The notes: a model not told the origin generated them from the letters alone. Positions 1 to 9,073 are shown, numbered from the stretch's first letter. The stretch is DNA of 58,997 nt from an uncultured Bacteroidales bacterium (GCA_937906455.1 CALCYT010000005.1:1-58997), one strand, 5' to 3'. Made by a program: numbers and translations.

Positions 1-838
1 TTTTGGCTTGCTCCCTGATGTCATCAGGAGTGCTTTTGTCGTTGACTATTGCGGCAGCGTAGTAAGGTGAGATTGGCGTGTCCACTTTCCTGACGGAAAA
101 ATCGTTTATGCCAACGTCGGCTTTGCGCAGGAAGGAAGCGACCTGCTCTTTCGTGATCTTTCCGTCGAATATTTGGTTGGATGTGTACTGGCGAAGACCC
201 TGCTCCGAGGTTGTGACGACAGGCAACAGGTAAGCGTCCATCCAATCGGAAACCTCTCTCAGCCAATGGATGTCCACATTGCTTTTGTGATATGCGCCAA
301 ACACCGTACGGTTGTGGAGAATATTGGGAAGCATCTTGTCGATTTCTGCGGACGATTGCTGATAGCCATTGTGTAGTTTTATTGCAGAGACTTTTGATGC
401 TCTGTCGGTTGTTCTCTCGAACACGGTTTCCATGTCACCGCCATTTGTGCTCTTGCAGGACAGAGACTCCTCCGCGACCATGTCGTTGTTGAACAGGATG
501 GAGTAACGGTAATGATGATTCCCGCAGATGAAATTGACTGTTATCGAAGAGTCACGATTGGCACTGTCTTCGTCGAATGCGAACCTGTCGTATGTGATTT
601 TGTCTGTTTTGTTCTCGCAAGGCAGTCGCATCAGTCTGATGAAATGCATATACGCCTGAAGCATATTGCTTTTCCCCGAAGCGTTGGCTCCGATTAATGT
701 TGCCATCTTCAGAAGCCGGTAATCCCCTTTCTGGATGACATAATAATCCTCAAGATGCCTGTCGTCAGTCGCCTCAAAAGAGATGGTCTGCGGCTCCTTT
801 ATCGAGCGGAAATTTGAAACTGTGAAGTCGATTATCAT
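1..838 (-). CDS. AAA ATPase, SMC-like ATP-binding protein (partial)
   Basis: The reading frame is open from an ATG at 838 to the window edge, so the C-terminal part is missing (279 codons seen). The start MIIDFTVSNFRSIKEPQTIS and the Walker A motif GANASGKSN (Lys about residue 56) are typical of the AAA_15/AAA_21 ATPases related to OLD, RloA and AbiLii, which bind ATP and often work in phage defence or DNA repair with a partner nuclease. The signature, Walker B and any nuclease domain would lie beyond the edge. It follows two small unrecognised genes on the same strand with a 23-base gap and is probably cotranscribed with them. The segment is AT-richer than the core to its right. The family call is firm; a defence role is inference. 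Confidence 0.8.
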   Translation of the reverse strand, partial: MIIDFTVSNFRSIKEPQTISFEATDDRHLEDYYVIQKGDYRLLKMATLIGANASGKSNMLQAYMHFIRLMRLPCENKTDKITYDRFAFDEDSANRDSSITVNFICGNHHYRYSILFNNDMVAEESLSCKSTNGGDMETVFERTTDRASKVSAIKLHNGYQQSSAEIDKMLPNILHNRTVFGAYHKSNVDIHWLREVSDWMDAYLLPVVTTSEQGLRQYTSNQIFDGKITKEQVASFLRKADVGINDFSVRKVDTPISPYYAAAIVNDKSTPDDIREQAK

Positions 839-861
839 TTTTATAAGTATTTCTTTCTATG

Positions 862-1182
862 TCAGATAACGTGATTATTCCGGTTTTCGTATGTGTGTTT
901 GTAATTTAGGAATTGCTGGAGGCACTGGGAGTATTTGAGTTCGATAGCAACCTCTATTGCTTTCTTTGCATCATCGGGGAAACCAATAAACAATATCTTC
1001 GCTTTGTTTTTCTCCATTGCTTTTTCGCATTCCACACCACGATGTATGTCCTCATCGGAAATCGGATAGTACTGACCACAACGCATGGCACTCACAAAGT
1101 TACACAACCGAGAATAGCTGTCGGTAGTGCTCCCTGCAATGAAGCCATTCTGGAATAGTTCGAATATGTCTTTGTCGTTCAT
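862..1182 (-). CDS. Hypothetical protein (106 aa)
   Basis: I do not recognise this protein. The start MNDKDIFELFQNGFIAG is chosen because its ATG lies four bases after the stop codon of the upstream small gene (1187), which fits translational coupling; an upstream in-frame extension with ATGs at about 1215 and 1263 would overlap that gene. The product is soluble, with no signal peptide or membrane segment. It has a helical N-terminus and a short hydrophobic strand near AKILFIGFPDDAKKAIEVAI. It lies between the 83-aa gene and the AAA ATPase, so all three may form one unit. Confidence 0.6.
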   Translation of the reverse strand: MNDKDIFELFQNGFIAGSTTDSYSRLCNFVSAMRCGQYYPISDEDIHRGVECEKAMEKNKAKILFIGFPDDAKKAIEVAIELKYSQCLQQFLNYKHTYENRNNHVI

Positions 1183-1186
1183 TTTG

Positions 1187-1438
1187 TCATTGTTTAATAT
1201 TAGCACTTGTAAGTTCATGTAACATTGTTGGGGGAATATCACCGTAGAAATGTATTCGCACATTATTGGCCTTATACAGGAGTCTCGTCATATTAGACAC
1301 CTTTTTGCTATCAAATTCATATCTTGCAACGGGAATACTTTTTTCATCTACAAGAGCAATACTTATTCCATTAGCTTTGGCATTATAATCAAAGCATACT
1401 TCCCCAAATGTGTTACACTTAACTTGAATCTCTTTCAT
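1187..1438 (-). CDS. Hypothetical protein (83 aa)
   Basis: Unrecognised small soluble protein, predicted mostly beta from its alternating pattern (EIQVKCNTFGEVCFDY, GISIALVDEK). It is the first gene of a likely three-gene minus-strand unit (83 aa, 106 aa, AAA ATPase). A TACCTTTG box about 50 bases upstream could be its promoter. Base composition is AT-rich, as in the 358-aa gene upstream. No function is proposed. Confidence 0.6.
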   Translation of the reverse strand: MKEIQVKCNTFGEVCFDYNAKANGISIALVDEKSIPVARYEFDSKKVSNMTRLLYKANNVRIHFYGDIPPTMLHELTSANIKQ

Positions 1439-1486
1439 AATAATTGGATTTTTATTATTAATAGTTTAATGCACATCAATGCAGCA

Positions 1487-1494
1487 CAAAGGTA
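1487..1494 (-). promoter_or_regulatory. Putative -7 box (TACCTTTG)
   Basis: On the minus strand this reads TACCTTTG, matching the Bacteroidota TAnnTTTG consensus, 49 bases before the start of the 83-aa gene. No clear -33 TTTG was seen. Confidence 0.45.
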
Positions 1495-1533
1495 ATATGA
1501 AAAAATGATCCAACAAAATAAAATCCGTATTTT

Positions 1534-2610
1534 TTAAACATTCTTAAGTTTAAGCGGTCCGATAACTGTGCTTCCATTATACTTATCGACCAATGCGATA
1601 AAGTCATCTGTGATTTTGCCCTTAAAGTTTGACACCACTTCGGATGCATTAGCGATGTCAAACTCTTCATCTATCCTTTTATTTAAACAAGCAGTTCTTT
1701 CTTTTTTCTCAAGTATCTCAGAAAAAAAGTCGCTAATTAAAAAGGCAAAATGCTTTTCCTTAGAGTATTCCTCCTTTGCTTTTTCTCTATATTGAGTTGT
1801 CTCTTCTTCAAGAACAAAACGGCCATCACTATATCCATCACTTCTATACGCATTATCGTCAAAAAAGACTAATTCATCCTTTGTTGGCAATAAGTAGTTG
1901 AGAAAACTGTCATCACTTTGCAGTTCCCAATACTTGTGTTCAGAATATGAATCATCTCCACCCGGAATACTATGATAAGTATTAACTTGCTCTATCTTAT
2001 ATGTATCAATAATATCAATAGCATTAATAGAATCTATGTATTCTTTAATCTTTGTAATTTCAACAAATACGTCTTCTAATGATGGCCAACCTAAATAATT
2101 AAGATCATCAATTTCCATAATTAGTTCATAGATTTGGGCTTCTTTATCCATATAAATACCACAACCAAATAATCCACGCCACATTGTACAAATATTATCT
2201 TTAATTATAGGATAATAAATACAATATTCACGACCATACGAGTAATCGAAATAAGGTATTCCATTGTTTATTAAACGCCATGTTTCATCATCATGATAGA
2301 CATCATCTGCCCTGCGTGTACCTCTTGCATCATCATGGACAACAAGAGATGATACAGGATACACATATTCTACTTGAGGAGTAAAGCCATTATAATCATA
2401 AGAGAGATAAGAAACCAGTGTCCTCTCCTTAATCTCAAAATCAGGGTCTTTTTCAAAATACATCAATTTATTCTCATGGATAATCCCTAACCCATTATAT
2501 GGTGGTACTCTAAAGCCATATAATAGTCCCCATTTTTCCTTTTTTTTACACTGAGCAATCAATCCAAGGTGTATTCTGCGATTACTATAATCTTTATATA
2601 CGTACTTCAT
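1534..2610 (-). CDS. Hypothetical protein (358 aa)
   Basis: I cannot place this protein in a family. It is soluble, acidic and rich in Tyr and Asp, with stretches such as IPYFDYSYGREYCIYYPI, and has no signal peptide or membrane segment. The C-terminal third is charged and helical (EETTQYREKAKEEYSKEKHF). The gene is AT-rich compared with nifJ next to it and uses many A/T-ending codons, which suggests acquisition together with the genes at 1-1438. It begins just after the nifJ terminator hairpin, and a near-consensus TATATTTT box at 2628-2635 could drive it. Confidence 0.6.
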   Translation of the reverse strand: MKYVYKDYSNRRIHLGLIAQCKKKEKWGLLYGFRVPPYNGLGIIHENKLMYFEKDPDFEIKERTLVSYLSYDYNGFTPQVEYVYPVSSLVVHDDARGTRRADDVYHDDETWRLINNGIPYFDYSYGREYCIYYPIIKDNICTMWRGLFGCGIYMDKEAQIYELIMEIDDLNYLGWPSLEDVFVEITKIKEYIDSINAIDIIDTYKIEQVNTYHSIPGGDDSYSEHKYWELQSDDSFLNYLLPTKDELVFFDDNAYRSDGYSDGRFVLEEETTQYREKAKEEYSKEKHFAFLISDFFSEILEKKERTACLNKRIDEEFDIANASEVVSNFKGKITDDFIALVDKYNGSTVIGPLKLKNV

Positions 2611-2634
2611 ATCGATTGAATTATCTGAAAATAT

Positions 2635-2666
2635 AAGCTGGGTAGCCCCTTCGAGCCACCCAGCTT
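2635..2666 (-). terminator. Terminator of nifJ
   Basis: A perfect 9-base stem (AAGCTGGGT with ACCCAGCTT), with further pairing inside, lies 15 bases after the nifJ stop. On the minus strand it is followed by ATATTTTC. It separates nifJ from the 358-aa gene. Confidence 0.75.
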
Positions 2667-2680
2667 AAAAAATACAATTC

Positions 2681-5600
2681 TTATTTCCCTTCGCTCAGCC
2701 TCTTGTACCCCTCGTAGCGCAATTTCGCGAACTGCTCGGTCTTGGTGAACAGCTCCTTGGCTTCCTCTGGGAAGGTCTTGAGCAGCGAGTTGTAACGCAC
2801 CTCGCCCATGATGAAGTTCTGGAACTCGACCCAGTTGGGTTCTTTCGAATCCAGGTGGAAACCGTTCTGACCAGCGTCTTCCTCGGCGGGATTGAAACGC
2901 CACAGGTGCCAGTAACCGCAGTCAACGGCACGCTTCTCTTCGAGTTGCGAATGACCCATGCCGATCTTGATGCCGTGGTTGATGCACGGGGCGTAGCAAA
3001 TCACTAACGACGGGCCCGGATAAGCCTCAGCCTCCTTGATGGCCTTGAAGTACTGGGCTTGCGAAGCACCCATGGCGACCTGAGCCACATAGACGTAACC
3101 GTAGCTCTTGGCAATCATGCCGAGGTCTTTCTTGCGCACCTTCTTGCCTGATGCAGCGAACTTGGCGACAGCACCGGCAGGCGTAGCCTTCGACGACTGA
3201 CCGCCCGTATTGGAGTAAACCTCGGTGTCGAGGACGAGAACGTTGACATCTTCGCCGCTGGCCAGCACATGGTCGAGGCCGCCGAAGCCGATGTCGTATG
3301 CCCAACCGTCGCCGCCGAAGATCCACTGGCTGCGCTTGGCTAAGAAATCTTTCTGTGCTAACAGTTCGCTCTCAAGCTCACAGCCGTGGCAGATGCAAAT
3401 CTCGCGACCTGCGGCCTTGGCTTCCTTGGCTTTCTGCAACATCTCAGGCTGCTTGTCGCCAAATATCTCCTTTGCCTTGTCGGAGCCGAAGAACTCGATG
3501 CAGCCGTCGATAGGCAGGATGGCCTTCTCGAGGGCGGCGACAAACTCATCGGTGGCCTTGCGGTTGGCGACGGTGTCGTTGTAGGTGTCGAGCCACTTCT
3601 GTGTTGCCTCTCTCATCCAGTCGAAAGCGGTCACGCCGACAAGCTCCTCGGCCTTCTTGCGGAGACCTTCGCGAATCTTGCGGTAGCCTGTCGCCATGCC
3701 GAGACCGAACTCGGCGTTGTCTTCGAACAATGAGTTTGCCCATGCCACGCCGCGACCTGTGCGGTCGTTCTTGCGATATGGTGTGGCGGGTGCCGAGCCG
3801 CCGTAAATCGACGAGCATCCCGTGGCGTTGGCCACCATCATCTGCTCACCGAAGAGCTGTGTGATGGTCTTGATATATGGCGTCTCGCCGCAGCCTGCGC
3901 AGGCTCCAGAGAACTCGAACAGCGGCTGTGCAAACTGGCTGTTCTTGGTGTTGGCGTGTTTGTCGATGAGGTCGTCTTTGTATGTGACTTTCTTCTGGCC
4001 GTACTCCCAGTTCTCGGCTTCGCCAAGCTGGCTCTCGAACGGCTTCATCACCAATGCTTTGACCTTGGCGGGACATACGTCGGCGCAGTTGCCGCAGCCG
4101 GTGCAGTCCATCACCGAGACCTGCATCCTGAAGTGCATGCCTGCCATCTCTTTCGGCATCTTCACGTCGATGGCCTTCATGGCGGCAGGGGCGTTCTTCA
4201 TCTCTTCATCGGTCATCACGACAGGACGTATGGCTGCGTGTGGGCAGACGAGCGAGCACTGGTTGCACTGGATGCAGTTGTCGGGATTCCATTCCGGCAC
4301 TTCTGTGGCCACGCCGCGTTTCTCGTATTGCGTGGTGCCGGCCGGGAAGGTGCCGTCAACGATGTCTTTGAATGCGCTCACAGGGAGGTCGTTGCCGCAC
4401 TGTGCCACCATCGGACGCATCACCTTATTAATAAACTCAGGGTCGTTGTCGTTGTGCTCGAAGGCGAAGTCGGTGGTGCAGTCGAGGTTAGCCCATTCTG
4501 CCGGAATCTCAATCTTTGTAATCTCGCCACCACGGTCAACGGCAGCGTAGTTCATGTTGACGATGTCCTCACCCTTCTTGCCATAGCTCTTCACGATGAA
4601 TTTCTTCATCTGCTCCACGGCAAGGTCGTAAGGAATGACGCCCGAAATCTTGAAGAATGCGCTCTGGAGGATGGTGTTGGTGCGGTTTCCCAAGCCAATC
4701 TCGGCGGCAATCTTGGTGGCGTCGATGATGTACATATTGATATGGTGGAGTGCAAGATATTTCTTCACATAGTCGGGAAGATGATGTTTCGTCTCCTCGA
4801 CGCTCCAAGGCGAGTTATAGAGGAATGTGCCGTTGTCCTTCAAGCCACGCAGACAGTCGTACTTGCGCAGGTAGCTCGGCACATGCACCGCCACGAAGTC
4901 CGGGGTTCCGACGAGGTAAGGAGCCAAGATGGGCTGGTCGCCGAAACGCAGGTGCGAGCAGGTGTAACCGCCCGACTTCTTCGAGTCGTAGTCGAAATAA
5001 GCCTGGCTGTATTTGTTGGTGTTGTCGCCGATGATCTTGATGGAGTTTTTGTTGGCACCCACAGTGCCGTCGGCGCCGAGTCCGTAGAACTTGGCTTCGA
5101 AGGTGCCTTTTGGCAGGATGGATATCTCAGGAAGCAGCGGCAGTGAACGGTTTGTCACGTCGTCAACGATGCCGACGGTGAACTGGTTCATCGGTTTCTC
5201 GCTTTCCATGTTCTTGAACACGCTCAAGATATGAGCCGGTGTGGTGTCTTTTGACGACAGTCCGTAACGTCCGCCGATAATCATCGGTTTGCACGGGCAG
5301 TCTTTGAAAGCCTCCACGACGTCCAAGTAGAGCGGGTCGCCGTTGGCGCCCGGTTCCTTGGTGCGGTCGAGGACGGTGATGCGTTTCACGTGCTCCATCA
5401 GGCTCTTAGGCATGGCCTCCATAAGATGTTTCACGCTGAACGGACGATAGAGATGCACTGTCACGAGGCCGAGTTTCTTGCCGTTGGCGTTCTCGCGGTC
5501 GATGACGGTCTTGATGACGTCGTTGATGGAACCCATCGCGATGATGACGTCGGTTGCGTCTTTGGCGCCGTAATATACGAATGGAGCATATTCACGACCT

Positions 5601-6364
5601 GTGATTTTGCTCATCTCTTTCATGTATTTCGCCACGATGTCGGGCAATGCGTCGTAGTATTTGTTCTGAGCCTCGCGTGTCTGGAAATAGATGTCGGGGT
5701 TCTGCGCTGTGCCGCGTGTCACGGGATGCTCCGGGTTGAGTGCTCTTTCACGATAAGCCTTTAACGCCTCCCAGTTGACGAGCGGACGGAGAGCCTCCAT
5801 GTCGGCTGCCTCTACCTTCTGGATCTCGTGTGAGGTGCGGAATCCGTCGAAGAAGTGGAGGAACGGCACTCTGCCTTCGATGGCCGCGAGATGTGCAACA
5901 GGCGCGAGGTCCATGATTTCCTGCACTGAGCTTGTTGCCAGCATGGCGAAACCTGTCTGGCGGGCACTCATCACGTCGGCGTGGTCACCGAAGATTGACA
6001 ATGCTTGTGCTGCAAGGGCGCGGGCTGAGACGTGGAACACGCCCGGGAGCAACTCGCCTGCGATCTTGTACATGTTCGGAATCATAAGGAGCAATCCCTG
6101 TGATGCCGTGTATGTGGTGGTCAAGGCACCAGCCTGCAATGAGCCGTGCACTGCGCCGGCGGCGCCGGCTTCTGACTGCATCTCCACTACCTTAACGGTG
6201 TCGCCGAAGATGTTTTTCTGACCTTTAGCTGCCCATTCGTCGATATACTCTGCCATCGGTGATGACGGGGTGATGGGATAAATGGCGGCTACTTCGCTGA
6301 ACATGTATGCAACATGGGCCGCAGCCTGGTTGCCATCACATGTCATAAATTTCTTTTCTGCCAT
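2681..6364 (-). CDS. nifJ: Pyruvate:ferredoxin (flavodoxin) oxidoreductase
   Basis: Single-chain enzyme that oxidatively decarboxylates pyruvate to acetyl-CoA and CO2 and passes electrons to ferredoxin. The start MAEKKFMTCDGNQAAAHVAYMF (1227 aa) is preferred over an ATG 39 bases upstream because family members begin here and the -7 box lies close by. The N-terminal pyrimidine-binding domain has YPITPSSPMAEY. Two 4Fe-4S motifs follow, CIQCNQCSLVCPHAA near residue 695 and CTGCGNCADVCPAKV near 753. A further conserved cysteine motif CAGCGETPY lies near 820, and the TPP motif with GDGWAYDIGFGG near 1015. The length is normal. It supplies acetyl-CoA for the pta-ackA genes further right in the window. 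It is monocistronic, between a promoter and a terminator. Confidence 0.97.
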   Translation of the reverse strand: MAEKKFMTCDGNQAAAHVAYMFSEVAAIYPITPSSPMAEYIDEWAAKGQKNIFGDTVKVVEMQSEAGAAGAVHGSLQAGALTTTYTASQGLLLMIPNMYKIAGELLPGVFHVSARALAAQALSIFGDHADVMSARQTGFAMLATSSVQEIMDLAPVAHLAAIEGRVPFLHFFDGFRTSHEIQKVEAADMEALRPLVNWEALKAYRERALNPEHPVTRGTAQNPDIYFQTREAQNKYYDALPDIVAKYMKEMSKITGREYAPFVYYGAKDATDVIIAMGSINDVIKTVIDRENANGKKLGLVTVHLYRPFSVKHLMEAMPKSLMEHVKRITVLDRTKEPGANGDPLYLDVVEAFKDCPCKPMIIGGRYGLSSKDTTPAHILSVFKNMESEKPMNQFTVGIVDDVTNRSLPLLPEISILPKGTFEAKFYGLGADGTVGANKNSIKIIGDNTNKYSQAYFDYDSKKSGGYTCSHLRFGDQPILAPYLVGTPDFVAVHVPSYLRKYDCLRGLKDNGTFLYNSPWSVEETKHHLPDYVKKYLALHHINMYIIDATKIAAEIGLGNRTNTILQSAFFKISGVIPYDLAVEQMKKFIVKSYGKKGEDIVNMNYAAVDRGGEITKIEIPAEWANLDCTTDFAFEHNDNDPEFINKVMRPMVAQCGNDLPVSAFKDIVDGTFPAGTTQYEKRGVATEVPEWNPDNCIQCNQCSLVCPHAAIRPVVMTDEEMKNAPAAMKAIDVKMPKEMAGMHFRMQVSVMDCTGCGNCADVCPAKVKALVMKPFESQLGEAENWEYGQKKVTYKDDLIDKHANTKNSQFAQPLFEFSGACAGCGETPYIKTITQLFGEQMMVANATGCSSIYGGSAPATPYRKNDRTGRGVAWANSLFEDNAEFGLGMATGYRKIREGLRKKAEELVGVTAFDWMREATQKWLDTYNDTVANRKATDEFVAALEKAILPIDGCIEFFGSDKAKEIFGDKQPEMLQKAKEAKAAGREICICHGCELESELLAQKDFLAKRSQWIFGGDGWAYDIGFGGLDHVLASGEDVNVLVLDTEVYSNTGGQSSKATPAGAVAKFAASGKKVRKKDLGMIAKSYGYVYVAQVAMGASQAQYFKAIKEAEAYPGPSLVICYAPCINHGIKIGMGHSQLEEKRAVDCGYWHLWRFNPAEEDAGQNGFHLDSKEPNWVEFQNFIMGEVRYNSLLKTFPEEAKELFTKTEQFAKLRYEGYKRLSEGK

Positions 6365-6411
6365 ATTTTCGTATGTTTTAGTTAATTTTGAATTCAAAAA
6401 CATTTAGCGTG

Positions 6412-6419
6412 CAAAGATA
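6412..6419 (-). promoter_or_regulatory. nifJ -7 box (TATCTTTG)
   Basis: On the minus strand this is TATCTTTG, a full match to TAnnTTTG, 48 bases before the nifJ ATG. It lies within the alternative upstream reading-frame extension's first codons, supporting the downstream start. Confidence 0.65.
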
Positions 6420-6513
6420 AGGATTTTTCTTTATCTGTAAAAGAATTTTAACAAAAAAGTGCAAAGCGTTTTTCTCACACTTTGCACCTTTGTCTCAGTT
6501 TGTCGCCGGAAGA

Positions 6514-6996
6514 TTATTTGCCGTCGCATTTCTTGCCTTCCTCATGCTTGCAGCCGCCTTCGTTTTTGCAGCCTTCGTGTTTGCCGTCGCATTTCTTGCC
6601 TTCCTCATGCTTGCAGCCGCCTTCGTGTTTCTTGCACTCTTCTTTCTTCATGTCCTTGCCTTCTTTGCAGCAGTCGCCTTTAGGCATGTTGGCTTCCATG
6701 GCCTCTTTTTTCTCCTTGACGGTCTTCGCCATGTTGATGGCCTCGGCTCTCTGCTCCTCGTCAAGGTTGTCCCAGTTGACAAGGGCGTTGACGATGGCGT
6801 CGAAATCAGCCATCATCTCAGGGCATACACCGGGTCTCTGACCGTGATGGTCGCACTCGCGCTGATGCTTGTCACATTGTTCTTTCTTGTCCTTGCAATT
6901 GCCTTTGCCTTCGCAATTACCTTTGTTTTCTTGCTTGTTGCAGCATGATGTCATCAAAAATGCCGCGATTCCCATTGCTAATAATAACTTCTTCAT
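6514..6996 (-). CDS. Cys/His-rich lipoprotein
   Basis: A 160-aa exported protein with a signal peptide ending in the lipobox-like LMTSC, so it is probably anchored in a membrane facing the periplasm. It has 15 cysteines and 7 histidines and is very rich in Lys, Glu and Gly. The centre (about residues 60-105) is a helical segment without cysteine (DFDAIVNALVNWDNLDEEQRAEA). The C-terminus carries two copies of a 21-residue unit beginning GGCKHEEGKKCDGK. Such spaced Cys and His suggest metal binding or a redox buffer, but this is inference; no known family was recognised. It stands alone between nifJ and the FtsB-like gene. Confidence 0.75.
   Translation of the reverse strand: MKKLLLAMGIAAFLMTSCCNKQENKGNCEGKGNCKDKKEQCDKHQRECDHHGQRPGVCPEMMADFDAIVNALVNWDNLDEEQRAEAINMAKTVKEKKEAMEANMPKGDCCKEGKDMKKEECKKHEGGCKHEEGKKCDGKHEGCKNEGGCKHEEGKKCDGK
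6517..6626. repeat. Tandem repeat in the lipoprotein gene
   Basis: A 47-base sequence at 6517-6563 is repeated exactly at 6580-6626, a 63-base (21-codon) period that keeps the reading frame. It encodes the Cys/His-rich C-terminal units. The identity suggests a recent duplication and a site where copy number could change. Confidence 0.9.
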
Positions 6997-7078
6997 TTTT
7001 TTTAAATTTGGATTTTACTTATAACGTTAAAATATACGAAATATTGTCTTGATTTATCCGAGCCGCCCCTGATGCCTG

Positions 7079-7381
7079 TCATTTTTTCTCCAAGATGTAA
7101 ATCACCTCGTTGTCGCGTTTCATCATGTGCTGCTCGCGTGCCACCTTCTCTAATAATGCCGAGTCGCTCTTCAGATCGCGCAGCGTCTCCTCCTGTTTCT
7201 CGATTTCCCGGTCGTAATACTCGACTTGCTTCTTCACCTTGCGCAACTTTCTATAGCTTTTGCCCTGCTCGAAAATGTTATATTGGTCAAAAAAAATGAT
7301 TATCGCAGCGAAAATCAACGTCGCGATGATGTATTTGTTGGCTATTTTCTTCAAAATGCTTTTGAAAGACATGTTTTTCAT
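7079..7381 (-). CDS. FtsB/DivIC-like septum formation initiator protein
   Basis: A 100-aa protein with one membrane segment (about residues 17-33, IIATLIFAAIIIFF) followed by a coiled coil (YRKLRKVKKQVEYYDREIEKQEETL), the layout of the FtsB/DivIC family that joins divisome proteins in the inner membrane. Two starts are possible, M1 and M4 (MSFKSILKK). The -7 box is only about 9 bases upstream of M1, so the transcript would be nearly leaderless for M1, and M4 (7372) is plausible. It is divergent from the transglutaminase-like gene. Confidence 0.8.
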   Translation of the reverse strand: MKNMSFKSILKKIANKYIIATLIFAAIIIFFDQYNIFEQGKSYRKLRKVKKQVEYYDREIEKQEETLRDLKSDSALLEKVAREQHMMKRDNEVIYILEKK

Positions 7382-7389
7382 ATTTTTTG

Positions 7390-7397
7390 CAAAGATA
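7390..7397 (-). promoter_or_regulatory. -7 box of the ftsB-like gene (TATCTTTG)
   Basis: Minus-strand TATCTTTG, ending about 9 bases before the first ATG. It sits back to back with the plus-strand box at 7421. Confidence 0.6.
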
Positions 7398-7420
7398 GTG
7401 CTTTTTCAAGAAATTTTTAC

Positions 7421-7428
7421 TATTTTTG
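7421..7428 (+). promoter_or_regulatory. -7 box of the transglutaminase-like gene (TATTTTTG)
   Basis: TATTTTTG, matching TAnnTTTG, 20 bases before the ATG at 7448. It rules out the longer in-frame start at 7226, which lies upstream of the promoter. Confidence 0.65.
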
Positions 7429-7447
7429 CAAAATAAATTTATCAGAT

Positions 7448-9073
7448 ATGAAAAAACTCGCTTTTACAGTGGTCCTCGCTCTTGCGGCTCTTGTGGCTTT
7501 CCCGCAGGACGACGAGGCATATCAGGAGTATATCAAGCAGAAGCAACAGCAGATGAAAGACAAGCAGCAGTCGTATCAACAAAAGCTGGCGGAGAAGAAT
7601 CAGGAGTATCAGGATTATGTTGACAAGATGAATGCCGAGTTCGCTGATTTCGTGGCAAAACAATGGGCTCTTTTTGAGGAGTTCAAGAAGGACCGTCTTG
7701 ATTACTCAAAACCCAAGGTGGAGACGGCGCCGGTGGCCGCAAACAATGATGACAAGGTCGATTTCGAGTCGTCGGTGATAACGTATGCCAACGATGAGGA
7801 GCTGCCTAAGGTGACACATTCCATCGCGGTGGCGTTCTCCGGCAACGAATCCAACAGCTATGAGGTTAGAAACCGCATCGGGAAAGACGGTGCCGTCGAG
7901 CTTCCCACACCCGATTTCGACAAGACGAAGAAAATGAAAATCGAGAACAGCTCCGATATTATGCTTAATTTCTATGGCAGACAAATTCCTATGCACGTCG
8001 ATTCGAAACTGAAGATAAAAAGCACCGGCATAGAGGAGAAAAACGTGGCCGATTATTTCTCTAAAATATCGCAATGTCGTGAGCAGACAGCCGCCTTATG
8101 GCAAGACATCGACCTGATTGTCAAAGGCTTCGGCTTGAACGAGTGGGGCTATTTCTGCCTGCTGCGCACTTTGTCGGAGAGCATGTTCGAAAACGTCAAC
8201 GACAGGGTTCTGTTTTGCTTCTACATGCTTCGTAACGAAGGAAATTTCAAGACCCGTATCGCGCGAGGCAAGGAATCGGGTGCCTTGACGCTGCTCGTCG
8301 CCCTCGACAACAGCAAACAGGTGTATTCCTACACTTTCTTCCGCTTCGTGGATGACGAACAAGGCACAAAAGTGAAATATTACTGCGTTTATGGCGGCGG
8401 CAAGGCTAAAGAGCCAGTGTATTCATACGACTTCTGCAAACAGGACTCTGAAAAACGGCAGATGGGACTTGACTTCAACAAATGCCTCAACATGGGCAGC
8501 TGCGACGTGCTGAGAACGGTGAAACTGACAAACAACAGGGAGATCACCCTGCCTTACAACAACTCTCACATGGCGTATCTCAACGATGTGCCTATGACTG
8601 TATTCCCGATTTATTTTGTGTCGTCGGTGTCCATCGAGGCACAGAAAGTCTTGCAGCAGACTTTTAACGAGATGAAATCGGAATACACCCCGACGCAGTT
8701 CATAGGGATGCTGCTGCATTTCGTGCAAACAGGATTCGAATATAAAACCGACGAGGAACAATTCGGATACGAGAAGTATTTCTATCCGGAGGAAGTCATC
8801 GGCTATCCTTATTGCGATTGCGAGGACCGCTCGGCCTTGTTCTCTTGGTTAGTCCAAAAATACACCAACGCCCAAGTGATTGGCCTTCAATATGAGGGAC
8901 ATGTGGCGACTGCCGTGTATTTCGGCGATGACGTGAACATCAACGGCGACGGATTCATGTATGGAGGCAAGAAATATTACATCTGCGACCCGACCTACAT
9001 CAACGCGTCGATAGGCATGTGCATGCCGCAATATCAAGGCAAGACTCCAAAAGTGATAAAACTTAAGAAATAA
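7448..9073 (+). CDS. Secreted transglutaminase-like protein
   Basis: A 541-aa protein with a signal peptide (MKKLAFTVVLALAALVAFPQ) followed by a Gln/Lys-rich coiled-coil segment (about residues 22-80). The C-terminus has the pattern of a transglutaminase-like cysteine protease fold: Cys in YPYCDCEDRSALF, His in YEGHVATAV and Asp in YYICDPTYIN, in the order of the Cys-His-Asp triad. Such domains cleave or cross-link amide bonds; the substrate is unknown. The start at 7448 is chosen from the signal peptide and the promoter at 7421. A small membrane-anchored protein gene follows 47 bases later and may be cotranscribed. Confidence 0.75.
   Translation: MKKLAFTVVLALAALVAFPQDDEAYQEYIKQKQQQMKDKQQSYQQKLAEKNQEYQDYVDKMNAEFADFVAKQWALFEEFKKDRLDYSKPKVETAPVAANNDDKVDFESSVITYANDEELPKVTHSIAVAFSGNESNSYEVRNRIGKDGAVELPTPDFDKTKKMKIENSSDIMLNFYGRQIPMHVDSKLKIKSTGIEEKNVADYFSKISQCREQTAALWQDIDLIVKGFGLNEWGYFCLLRTLSESMFENVNDRVLFCFYMLRNEGNFKTRIARGKESGALTLLVALDNSKQVYSYTFFRFVDDEQGTKVKYYCVYGGGKAKEPVYSYDFCKQDSEKRQMGLDFNKCLNMGSCDVLRTVKLTNNREITLPYNNSHMAYLNDVPMTVFPIYFVSSVSIEAQKVLQQTFNEMKSEYTPTQFIGMLLHFVQTGFEYKTDEEQFGYEKYFYPEEVIGYPYCDCEDRSALFSWLVQKYTNAQVIGLQYEGHVATAVYFGDDVNINGDGFMYGGKKYYICDPTYINASIGMCMPQYQGKTPKVIKLKK

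Noticed and set aside
6517..6626. CRISPR-like array
   Set aside because: The two repeat copies are in frame within the lipoprotein gene with a 63-base period and no spacer pattern; no cas genes are present.
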